Position numbers and translations under genes: made by a program
In this document: positions 1-6,493 of the stretch, piece by piece
Layout of the letters: every line of letters starts with the position of its first letter
How positions within the stretch are numbered: the first letter of the stretch is position 1
IMG/VR virus record: IMGVR_UViG_3300044996_000076
Span: 1 to 32,936 of that record
Source of the DNA: a virus
Reading direction: 5' to 3' (one strand)
DNA length: 32,936 bases
The notes under the pieces: generated by a model
Seen by the model: only the letters and a program-made list of their open reading frames with translations
Told to the model about the DNA's origin: nothing
The model's database searches: none

Positions 1-1
1 C

Positions 2-1558
2 TTGAGGCCGAAGGCAGCATCGAGGGCGACGAGGATGCTGCTGACGAATAGGGCCGTAGAAGAGGAACGCACCCGGTGGCTCGCCCGCCTCTACGCCTGC
101 GAGGGACGTTTCGCCGATTTCTGCCGCGTCGCAGGCTACATCCCCCACGATGCCCAGCTTGACGTTCACCTATGCGACTCCCCGCGCCGCGTCGTGGACT
201 GGGGCCGCCGTACCGGCAAGACGCAGCTCGCCGCGATAGAGGCCGCATATACGCTTCTCCAGGACGACCGGCGGGTATGGGTAGTCTGCCCGACGCACGG
301 GCTCACAGAGCGCGTCTGGAGCGTCGTGACGAACGTCTTGTGCGTGAAATTGGGGTTCCGGCCATCTTCCCGCCGCGACACCTCTCCTCGGCGTCTCGCC
401 TTCGAGTGGGGCTCTATCTGTGAAGGGCACTCAACCGAACATGCGGCCCGCGCGGCAATGGTCGGGGCGGCGGTTGACCTGCTCATCTGGGATGAGTGCG
501 CCAAGAGCCCAGGCAGCCTATGGGAGACGCGCCTGCAGCCCAACCTCGGCGACCGCAAGGGCCGAGCGCTGTTTATCAGCACCCCCGAAGGCTACAATCA
601 CTTCTACGAGTGGTACAAACGCGGGGAGCAGGACCTCAGCGGAAAGACGCGCGACCCCGACTGGCGTTCCTTCCACGCCTGGTGCGAGGTCAACTTCGGC
701 AACGTGCCCGACCTGGAGGCATCCGTCGCCGAGGCCCGCCGCACGTTCGGCAAAGAACGCTTCGAGCAAGAATGGCTTGGTGAGTTCAGAACGTTCGCTG
801 GGCGCGTCTACCCGGAGTTCGACGAAGGGCTCCATTGCGACCGCGACCTCCAGTACAATCCCGACCTCCCGCTGACCCTGGCCTTCGACTTCGGCGTAGA
901 GAACCCATTCGTCTGCCTGTGGATACAATGGACGCAGGGTGACGAGATGAGGGTCATCGACGAGTACACTACCGCAGTCATCCGCGACGGGCGCGAGGAG
1001 GTCGTCCAGTCCCTCACGACGCAGGAAAACGGCGAAGAGGTCTTGCGCCAGCACGAGGATAGGGGGTATGGTGACTGGGAGTGGGCAGTCGCCGACCGGA
1101 GCGGAGCGGACGAAATACGGACCCTGCAGCGGCATTGCGGAATCCGGGCTATCTACAGGCACATCACACCAGACAACCGGCGGGAGCGCGAGGTACCGGC
1201 GGGCATTCGGCGGCTGAGGCGGTTTATCCGCGAGGGGCGGTTCCGAATCAACCCGGACCGCTGCCCGATTACCGTACACGAACTGAACCTCTACCGCTAC
1301 CCCGAAAGGCCCGAGGACCGCAACGCGCAGGAGGTGCCGGAGAAGGCCAACGACCACGCGGCCGATTGCCTACGCTACAGCGTCGCCTACTACCTCGCCC
1401 GCAACCCGAACGCGGACAGGTTCGAGGAGCGTGATGACGAACCCGTGGCGGAGGATGGGGTGATGAGGCTCCCGACTCCGCAGCGCCACAAGCTACCCGC
1501 GTTCGCGCCCGCCGAAGACCGCCTCGCTGAACGCATTGGCAGGAGGCACAGGCGATGA
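2..1558 (+). CDS. terL: Phage terminase large subunit (5' end uncertain)
   Basis: ATPase-nuclease motor that packages phage DNA into the prohead through the portal. From a TTG at the window edge it reads 518 residues. The N-terminal ATPase shows a Walker A-like GRRTGKT at residues 68-74, a Walker B VDLLIWDE at 158-165 and a coupling motif FISTP near 191-195. The C-terminal RNase H-like nuclease shows acidic residues in LAFDFG (D296), VADRSG (D365) and NDHAADCL (D451/D455). All motor and nuclease motifs are present, so the protein looks functional. The true start may be upstream of the window, the TTG, or the ATG at 35; no good ribosome site separates them. The stop overlaps the portal start (ATGA). 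No small terminase is visible. Confidence 0.95.
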   Translation: MRPKAASRATRMLLTNRAVEEERTRWLARLYACEGRFADFCRVAGYIPHDAQLDVHLCDSPRRVVDWGRRTGKTQLAAIEAAYTLLQDDRRVWVVCPTHGLTERVWSVVTNVLCVKLGFRPSSRRDTSPRRLAFEWGSICEGHSTEHAARAAMVGAAVDLLIWDECAKSPGSLWETRLQPNLGDRKGRALFISTPEGYNHFYEWYKRGEQDLSGKTRDPDWRSFHAWCEVNFGNVPDLEASVAEARRTFGKERFEQEWLGEFRTFAGRVYPEFDEGLHCDRDLQYNPDLPLTLAFDFGVENPFVCLWIQWTQGDEMRVIDEYTTAVIRDGREEVVQSLTTQENGEEVLRQHEDRGYGDWEWAVADRSGADEIRTLQRHCGIRAIYRHITPDNRREREVPAGIRRLRRFIREGRFRINPDRCPITVHELNLYRYPERPEDRNAQEVPEKANDHAADCLRYSVAYYLARNPNADRFEERDDEPVAEDGVMRLPTPQRHKLPAFAPAEDRLAERIGRRHRR

Positions 1559-3225
1559 GTCTTGCAACCCTCGCACGCTCCATGCTGAGTTCCCTCCGAA
1601 AGGGGGCCGCGACAATGGCCGCGACGATGACCTACCCGTTCCAGCAGGAATCCGCTGGCGAACTCTGGCCGCAGGAACCGGCGCTGACGCGGTACCGGAC
1701 CTACAGGCACTATGAGCGCATATTCTCCGGCGACCACGAGGAGTTGTGGGACCCTCAACGAGACCCCGATGATGCTCCCTACGTGACGGTCAACGTGAGC
1801 GCGGCGCTGACGCAGACTATCGTGGACCGCCTGTGGGGCAGCCCGCCGAAGCCAGGGGTCGCCCAGGACGAACAGGTAGAGACGGTCGGCGAGGACGGTC
1901 TGCCTATCGCGCAGGAAGAGGACCCTCGGGCCGCTATGCTCAAGGACATCTGGGAGGCCTCGCAGCTCGACACCGAAGGGAAGCTGGCGGTCGAGACGCG
2001 CTCCTGGGCAGGGGACGGTGTGCTGAAGGCCTTCTATGATGCTGCCGCGAACGCGGTTCGGGTGACGATCGTAGACCCCGAGTCCTTCGACGCGACCTTC
2101 GACCCGCTGGACGCGGCCCGAATGACGGAGGCCGTCTTCTCTACAGTCATCCCGAACCCGCTTGACAACGCGCATGATTGGCTGTTCGAGGAGGCGCACA
2201 CGCTGGTCACTGACGAGGACGGGACGCAGAGTGGGCTGATTGAGAACCGCCTCTACGAACTCTCGGCGACCGCCTACACGGGGCACATGCAGGCCGACCA
2301 ACGCCTGCGGAGGCGCGTGCCGTGGGAGAAGCGCCCCGACATACTGGCCCCGCTGGAGGAGTTCGTCGAGACGGGCATCGACGTGCTGCCGGTTGTGCTC
2401 ATCCCCAACCGCAAGACCGCGCGCACCCGACCGTGGGGGCGCTCAGACTACTGCGAGACCGAAGCAATCCAGCGGCAACTCAACCGGCGCTATACGGAGA
2501 CGAACGCAATCCTGGACAAGCATGAGGACCTCATCCTCTACGGGGACATTTCCCTGTTCGACCGGGAGGGCGAGGGGATGGAGTTCAACTACTACCGCAA
2601 CCGGGCCATCCCGCTACAGCAGGGCGAGGACCCGCCAGGGTACATCCCCTACCCGGGCACGACCGCCGAAGGGCAGGCCGAGGCGGATACCCTCAAGCGG
2701 GACTTCGCGCGGGTCTCGCGGGTCAACCCCGAGAGCATGGGTCTGATTGACGGGGGGCTGCCGCCGTCCGGTCGGGCAATCAAGCTCATGCAGGTGAATA
2801 CGACCTCAACCGTAGACGGGCACCGGCTGGTAATCGACCCGCTGCTCCGGGCGGTACTGTCGGCGGCGACGAAGCTCCATGCGGCGTGGGTCCAGGGGGC
2901 CGAGGGTGTCGAGTCGGTCGGTTGGCTGGAACCCGACGAGATTCACCTGGAGTGGTCTGACGGCCTTCCGGAGGACATGCTGGAGTCCGTGCAGCTTGCG
3001 TCGCAGGCCGCATTGAGTGGACTCCCGCTGCAGAAATGGCGTCTGGTACAGATTGTGTTCCCTGAGATGACGCAGGAAGAGTGCGAGGCAGAGGTCGCGG
3101 CATCCGAAGCAGAGTCGCAGGCGGCGATGGAGGCCTCGTTCGGGGCCGCGCAGGAAGCGGCAGGCGGGAGTACGGACATCGGCGGCGGCGACCTCGAAGG
3201 CGCGGTGAACGAACAGGGAGGGTAG
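1555..3225 (+). CDS. Phage portal protein
   Basis: 556-residue portal, the dodecameric ring at one capsid vertex through which DNA enters and leaves. It directly follows the terminase with a 4-base ATGA overlap, the normal order. The sequence has the portal pattern: an N-terminal helical part with a tyrosine-rich stretch (RYRTYRHYERIFSG, about residues 43-56), YVTVNVSAALTQTIVDRLWG near 75-93, a central wing and stem (VVLIPNRKTARTRPWGRSDYC about 280-300) and a C-terminal alanine/glutamate-rich helical tail ending in Gly/Glu-rich sequence. Length is usual for SPP1 gp6-like or HK97-type portals. Assignment rests on overall pattern plus gene order, since portals have no short catalytic motif. Confidence 0.9.
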   Translation: MSLATLARSMLSSLRKGAATMAATMTYPFQQESAGELWPQEPALTRYRTYRHYERIFSGDHEELWDPQRDPDDAPYVTVNVSAALTQTIVDRLWGSPPKPGVAQDEQVETVGEDGLPIAQEEDPRAAMLKDIWEASQLDTEGKLAVETRSWAGDGVLKAFYDAAANAVRVTIVDPESFDATFDPLDAARMTEAVFSTVIPNPLDNAHDWLFEEAHTLVTDEDGTQSGLIENRLYELSATAYTGHMQADQRLRRRVPWEKRPDILAPLEEFVETGIDVLPVVLIPNRKTARTRPWGRSDYCETEAIQRQLNRRYTETNAILDKHEDLILYGDISLFDREGEGMEFNYYRNRAIPLQQGEDPPGYIPYPGTTAEGQAEADTLKRDFARVSRVNPESMGLIDGGLPPSGRAIKLMQVNTTSTVDGHRLVIDPLLRAVLSAATKLHAAWVQGAEGVESVGWLEPDEIHLEWSDGLPEDMLESVQLASQAALSGLPLQKWRLVQIVFPEMTQEECEAEVAASEAESQAAMEASFGAAQEAAGGSTDIGGGDLEGAVNEQGG

Positions 3226-3228
3226 GCG

Positions 3229-5073
3229 GTGCCGAAGCCAAAGCCCGCACCCACAACCGCCGAGGAACTCCTGGCCGCGCTGAAGGTGGCTCATGCCGAG
3301 CTGGCCGCCGAACTACTGCGACTCCGCGAACAGGCCCTTGCGCGCGGCGTCGGGACGACCTGGACCATCGAGTTCGTTGAGGGGCGCTTGGCCCTCGTCG
3401 AGGAGGCTATCGCGCAAGTAAGCGCGCAGGTCCTCGGGCCGCCGGGCGAGTTCGGCATGGCCGCGAACCTCGTCCAGCAGGGATACGCAGTCGGCCTGAA
3501 CCTGACCGCGAAGTCCCTGACGCTGCAGGGCGTCACGGACGTGGTAGAAGCCGCGATGACCGACTTTCACGTTCCGGCCATGCTCGCAATCGCCCAGGAG
3601 GCTACGGACGGCTACCAGGGCCTTTACCAAGCCGTCCTCCGCCGCGAGAACGACGCCTACCGCAAAATCCAGGCGCACTTCGCGCAGGTGGCGCTGGCGA
3701 AGGGCGAGACAGGCAGCGAACTCACCGGGCGGCTGGCGAGGGAGTTCGTGGACGCGGAGATGCAGAAGGGCGGGGTAATGGTCGGGCTCAAGCGGAACTG
3801 GGCCATCGAGGACTACGCCGAGATGCTGGGGCGCACGGTAGCTCAGAAGGCCGCGAGGGAGGCGGGCCTGAACCGCGTCGTAGAGACGGGGAATGACCTC
3901 GTGATTGTGATTGGCGGCAGGATTGAGACGACCTGCAAGACCTGCCTGTGGGCGGACGGAAAGGTGTTCAGCATCTCGAACCAGCGGGCCAAGCCTGATG
4001 GCGTTCCTGAGGCCCTGTGGGGCGGGCCGATAGAGCTTATCAAGGTCGAGCACAGCACAGCCCGCGACCGGCGCGTGGGGAAGAAGAACAGCCCGCCGGT
4101 CGGACATCCGAGGTGCCTGCTGCCCGGCACGAGGGTAGTGGCCCCGAACCTACTGGGGGCTACTCGCGCTTGGTACGTTGGCGAGGCGGTCGAACTTAGC
4201 CTTGCCTCTGGCGCACGGCTTTCCGTGACCGCCAATCATGTGCTCTTGGGGCCGGAGGGTTGGGTCCGCGCGGGCAGCCTCTGCCAGGGCGACTATGTAG
4301 TCTATGCACCCGGCCTCGAACGGGTAATGGGAACTCAACCAGAGTACGATAAGATGCCACCCCTCGTTGAGCACGTATTCGCTGCGGCGCTTGTGGCGCG
4401 CGGCATGTCTACCATGACTATGCCAGTTTCCGCAGAAGACCTCCACGGCGACGGGTGCTTCTGCCAGGGCCAGATCGAGGTTGTAGCGCCCGACAGCCTT
4501 CTGGGGGACTGTGGCCCACCCCCGTTCGGCCAGAGCCTGAGCAACCAGTTCCTCCATTCGGCTCCCGAACGAACCCTTGAGTTCGCGGGCGATAGCCAGC
4601 TTACGCCGGAACTCATCCGTTTGGGGCTTGCCTCGGACAGCATCGTGGGCAGCTTGCGTGATACGCCTCCGTCCTTCTGGTCCGAGCGTCGCCATGCGTA
4701 TCCGATGCTGTTCCGAGCACGTTCGCCTGGGGATGCCCCAGTCCTTGATTCGCTTATCGATGGTTCCCTGGGATACACCAAAGTGCCGCTGGAGATAGCC
4801 AACGCTATGCCCGGCGGCATAGAGCTTTGTGAGGTCGTCTCGGTCAATCGCGCGTCGGTAAGTGCCCATGTCTATGACCTCCATTCCCTAAGCTCATTGT
4901 ATGTTTGCAGCGGCGTTGTGTCAAGCAACTGCATTCACGACTTTGGGGCATACATCCCCGAGGCGACCACTGAGGAGTCGATCGAAGAACTACGGACGAC
5001 CCTGGAGGAGTACGCGGACGACCTGGGGCTCGACATAGCGAACGGAGGACAGATTGGAGGGCGTGTGCCATGA
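3229..5073 (+). CDS. MuF-like minor head protein interrupted by an intein
   Basis: 614-residue precursor from a GTG start 3 bases after the portal stop. Exteins are residues 1-295 and 568-614, giving a 342-residue mature protein after splicing. The extein has the MuF (phage head morphogenesis) arrangement: a helical N-terminus, then TCKTCLWADGK at 235-245, and an HPRC-IHDFGAYIPE motif formed only after splicing. MuF proteins sit at the portal vertex and help head assembly or are ejected with DNA. The intein is inserted immediately before the conserved Cys of that HPxC motif, so an unspliced product would have a broken core domain. The 3' end overlaps the next gene (ATGA). Family assignment rests on the Cys/His motifs and on position after the portal. 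Confidence 0.88.
   Translation: MPKPKPAPTTAEELLAALKVAHAELAAELLRLREQALARGVGTTWTIEFVEGRLALVEEAIAQVSAQVLGPPGEFGMAANLVQQGYAVGLNLTAKSLTLQGVTDVVEAAMTDFHVPAMLAIAQEATDGYQGLYQAVLRRENDAYRKIQAHFAQVALAKGETGSELTGRLAREFVDAEMQKGGVMVGLKRNWAIEDYAEMLGRTVAQKAAREAGLNRVVETGNDLVIVIGGRIETTCKTCLWADGKVFSISNQRAKPDGVPEALWGGPIELIKVEHSTARDRRVGKKNSPPVGHPRCLLPGTRVVAPNLLGATRAWYVGEAVELSLASGARLSVTANHVLLGPEGWVRAGSLCQGDYVVYAPGLERVMGTQPEYDKMPPLVEHVFAAALVARGMSTMTMPVSAEDLHGDGCFCQGQIEVVAPDSLLGDCGPPPFGQSLSNQFLHSAPERTLEFAGDSQLTPELIRLGLASDSIVGSLRDTPPSFWSERRHAYPMLFRARSPGDAPVLDSLIDGSLGYTKVPLEIANAMPGGIELCEVVSVNRASVSAHVYDLHSLSSLYVCSGVVSSNCIHDFGAYIPEATTEESIEELRTTLEEYADDLGLDIANGGQIGGRVP
4150..4869 (-). CDS. Vsr-like homing endonuclease encoded antisense inside the intein
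   Basis: 239-residue protein on the minus strand, wholly inside the intein coding region. Domains: an HTH at about 11-45 (LYAAGHSVGYLQRHFGVSQG, ending KDWGIPRR), a NUMOD3-like DNA-binding stretch at about 51-95 (CSEQHRIRMA, AAHDAVRGKP), and a Vsr/EDxHD-type PD-(D/E)XK nuclease at about 103-195. The nuclease shows NLDLAL (D132), VAVEVFCGNWHSH (E143, W149, H150) and NEGWHLIVLW (W177). This domain order is known from homing endonucleases. The ATG at 4869 is chosen over the ATG at 4884 because GGAGGT lies 7 bases upstream of it. Codons are in exact register with the sense intein codons, so each is the reverse complement of an intein codon. Probable role: cutting intein-free MuF alleles. Confidence 0.85.
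   Translation of the reverse strand: MGTYRRAIDRDDLTKLYAAGHSVGYLQRHFGVSQGTIDKRIKDWGIPRRTCSEQHRIRMATLGPEGRRRITQAAHDAVRGKPQTDEFRRKLAIARELKGSFGSRMEELVAQALAERGWATVPQKAVGRYNLDLALAEAPVAVEVFCGNWHSHGRHAARHKRRSEYVLNEGWHLIVLWLSSHYPFEAGCIDYIVALAEAARADPTLRPQEHMIGGHGKPCARGKAKFDRLANVPSASSPQ
4867..4882 (-). promoter_or_regulatory. Ribosome binding site and start of the antisense endonuclease, within intein block F
   Basis: On the minus strand GGAGGT (4882-4877) is followed by 7 bases and ATG (4869-4867). On the plus strand the same bases are the codons for H-V-Y-D-L of the conserved intein block F. It decides the start of the endonuclease at 4869. No clear minus-strand promoter was recognised upstream. Confidence 0.75.
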
Positions 5074-5210
5074 GCCGGACCTTCCGGCGCGACAAGAGCC
5101 GCGAGTTCGGCGGGACGCACAAGCGGGACCTGCGGGCAGAGAAGAAGATGAAGCGTATCGTGAAGCGCAAGCCGAAGGCCAGCGTGCGGAACAAGCAGAG
5201 GGAGGCGTAG
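5070..5210 (+). CDS. Small highly basic protein (46 residues)
   Basis: Begins at an ATG overlapping the MuF stop (ATGA) and ends 1 base before the next gene's GTG. The product starts MSRTFRRDKSREFGG and contains KKMKRIVKRKPK; about 40% of residues are Lys or Arg, and there is no Cys, membrane segment or enzymatic motif. It is one of five small basic proteins in the head and tail genes (others at 11222, 12444, 14172 and 14432). Translational coupling to MuF is likely from the overlap. Function unknown; nucleic-acid or capsid binding is an inference from charge only. Confidence 0.7.
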   Translation: MSRTFRRDKSREFGGTHKRDLRAEKKMKRIVKRKPKASVRNKQREA

Positions 5211-5211
5211 G

Positions 5212-6258
5212 GTGACATCGGTTGTCGAGAGTGAGGACCACAACGTCTCGCAGGTATATACCCCGACTGCTACCGCAGAAGAACGGCGCGAGGCCCGCGA
5301 CAACTGGGAGTGCCCGCCGACCGAAGAAGACGCCGAGGCCGCGCCGACCGGCCAGAAGCCCGTGCGCTACATCGGCACCGTCTACGCCATGATGGGGCTA
5401 GACCAGCAGTCGAAGCAGTGGGTCCACAACTGGGATGCCATCCGCGACTGGAACACGCGCAACATCGAGGCTGAGTTCGGCCGCGCCGAGCCGAGGTTCG
5501 ACTGGCGTATCAAGTACCCGTTGTCCGGGCATAGATACAATGACCAGCAGCGGGAGGAGGCGGCGAACCAGACCGAGGGCGCGTGGCTGTGTTACCTCGA
5601 TACGGACATGGTGTTCTCCGCTGACGTGGTGGGGCGGCTCATCCACTCCATGAGGGCCATCGAGGAGCAGGACGGGAACTGCGAAATCGTGTCCGGCCTC
5701 TACACGAACCGCGAACCGACGCGGCTGCCGATTATTTACCGCTACGCTCCGGAGAGGGACCTCTGGACGAACGTGCTGGAGTTCCCGTGGGACCGCCCGT
5801 TCCGTGTGGACGGGGCGGGTGGCGGTTGCCTGCTGGTCAAGCGCGGGCTCCTGGACGCGGTGCGCCGCAGGTTCGGTCTCTGCTTCGGGATGCTGCCGAA
5901 CTACCGCACCGAGGACCTGTGTTTCTTCAAGCGCGTCTATGACCTGGGGAAGGTGCCTGTGTGGTGCGACCCTCGGATACAAGCAGGCCATGCCTACCTG
6001 ACGTTCGCCATGCCGGACGACTTCAAGGCGCTGCAGGCCGACGCCGCGCAGAAGGCCGAGGCCGATGGCCGTCTGTTCCGCTGCCTGCCGGACAGGGCCT
6101 TCCTGACAGTGCCGACAGCGGCGCGGCTGACGGGGCGCACAGAGGAGGAACTCGCGGCGGCAATGCTGAACCACATGGTCGTGGCGAAGGTCGAAGGCGG
6201 GAGGAAGCTGCTGGAACTGACCTCACTCATCGAGTGGCACGGGCGCGGAGGCGCTTGA
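5212..6258 (+). CDS. Glycosyltransferase-like protein (GT-A fold, GT2-like)
   Basis: 348 residues from a GTG with GGAGG 6 bases upstream. The central region resembles GT-A glycosyltransferases: RYIGTVYAMMG strand at about 52-62, DxD-type LDTDMVF with D130 and D132 for metal/nucleotide-sugar binding, GGGCLLVKR at about 203-211, acceptor/base-like TEDLCFF (E234, D235) and a late His (QAGH, H260). The last 60 residues (LTVPTAARLTGRTEEELAAA onward) look like an excisionase-type helix-turn-helix. Residues 8-19 (EDHNVSQVYTPT) nearly match residues 73-84 of the major capsid protein, which is unexpected. Located between MuF and the capsid genes, it might glycosylate virion proteins, DNA or host surface; substrate unknown. 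Confidence 0.7.
   Translation: MTSVVESEDHNVSQVYTPTATAEERREARDNWECPPTEEDAEAAPTGQKPVRYIGTVYAMMGLDQQSKQWVHNWDAIRDWNTRNIEAEFGRAEPRFDWRIKYPLSGHRYNDQQREEAANQTEGAWLCYLDTDMVFSADVVGRLIHSMRAIEEQDGNCEIVSGLYTNREPTRLPIIYRYAPERDLWTNVLEFPWDRPFRVDGAGGGCLLVKRGLLDAVRRRFGLCFGMLPNYRTEDLCFFKRVYDLGKVPVWCDPRIQAGHAYLTFAMPDDFKALQADAAQKAEADGRLFRCLPDRAFLTVPTAARLTGRTEEELAAAMLNHMVVAKVEGGRKLLELTSLIEWHGRGGA
5233..5268 (+). repeat. Segment shared with the major capsid gene (copy 1)
   Basis: 36 bases encoding EDHNVSQVYTPT near the start of the glycosyltransferase-like gene. They match 8892-8927 in the capsid gene at 29 of 36 positions by hand count, including 14 identical bases at the start, in the same reading frame. Confidence 0.6.
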
Positions 6259-6283
6259 CACCAATGGGCCTTTGTGCTATTCG
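6255..6283 (+). promoter_or_regulatory. Possible sigma-70-type promoter before the fibre/capsid genes
   Basis: Perfect TTGACA (6255-6260), 17-base spacer, then TATTCG (6278-6283) preceded by TGC as an extended -10 element. The TGA stop of the upstream gene lies inside the -35 box. The -10 is weak at its last positions, so this is a moderate call. It would drive the leader and the fibre, scaffold and capsid genes. Confidence 0.45.
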
Positions 6284-6493
6284 GGTAATGGGTGACTGCC
6301 GCATCGTGCGCTAGGCGGGTCGATCCGCTCGCCGAACGCACACAACAGTCGTTGCGGTCTAGGGTCTGCAGCCCGAACATCCCTCGCCTCGGGGACTGAC
6401 CGCAGAACAGGGCACGCTCCAGGGCAGGGGCCGGAAACGGTTCCTGCCCTGTCTGCGTGTCGGGGATTACGAGCCGGATTGCGGAGGTGAGCC
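6284..6493 (+). promoter_or_regulatory. Non-coding structured leader with a GAAA-capped hairpin
   Basis: The 235-base gap after 6258 holds no convincing gene. Besides the promoter it contains a 13-bp stem (6421-6433 with 6438-6450, two G-U pairs) closed by a GAAA tetraloop (6434-6437), plus a smaller GCGG/CCGC stem near 6316-6329. There is no T-run after the strong hairpin, so it does not look like an intrinsic terminator. It ends with a near-perfect GGAGGTGA ribosome site before the ATG at 6494. It may be a stability or translation-control element of the capsid mRNA. Confidence 0.45.

Larger units (their letters stand above)
4114..4929 (+). other. Intein (Hint splicing domain) coding segment
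   Basis: Encodes residues 296-567 (272 residues) of the MuF precursor. The N-terminal splicing block begins with Cys1 in CLLPGTRVV. Block B is LSVTANHVLLGPEGWVRA with the T-x-x-H signature. The C-terminal blocks are SAHVYDLHSLSSLYVCSG (block F) and VVSSN followed by Cys+1 of the C-extein. The usual penultimate His is replaced by Ser, a variation tolerated in some inteins. Between blocks B and F lie roughly 180 residues that do not look like LAGLIDADG or HNH endonuclease in this frame; they include the string EDLHGDG. That interval is antisense to a Vsr-like endonuclease gene. Splicing activity is inferred from the motifs. Confidence 0.9.

Noticed and set aside
518-2301. Minus-strand frames opposite terminase and portal
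   Set aside because: Terminase and portal motifs are unambiguous; the reverse products have no coherent domain, unlike the antisense endonuclease.
6264-6314. Short frame of 16 codons in the leader
   Set aside because: No ribosome site and too short to support; could be a leader peptide but nothing suggests so.
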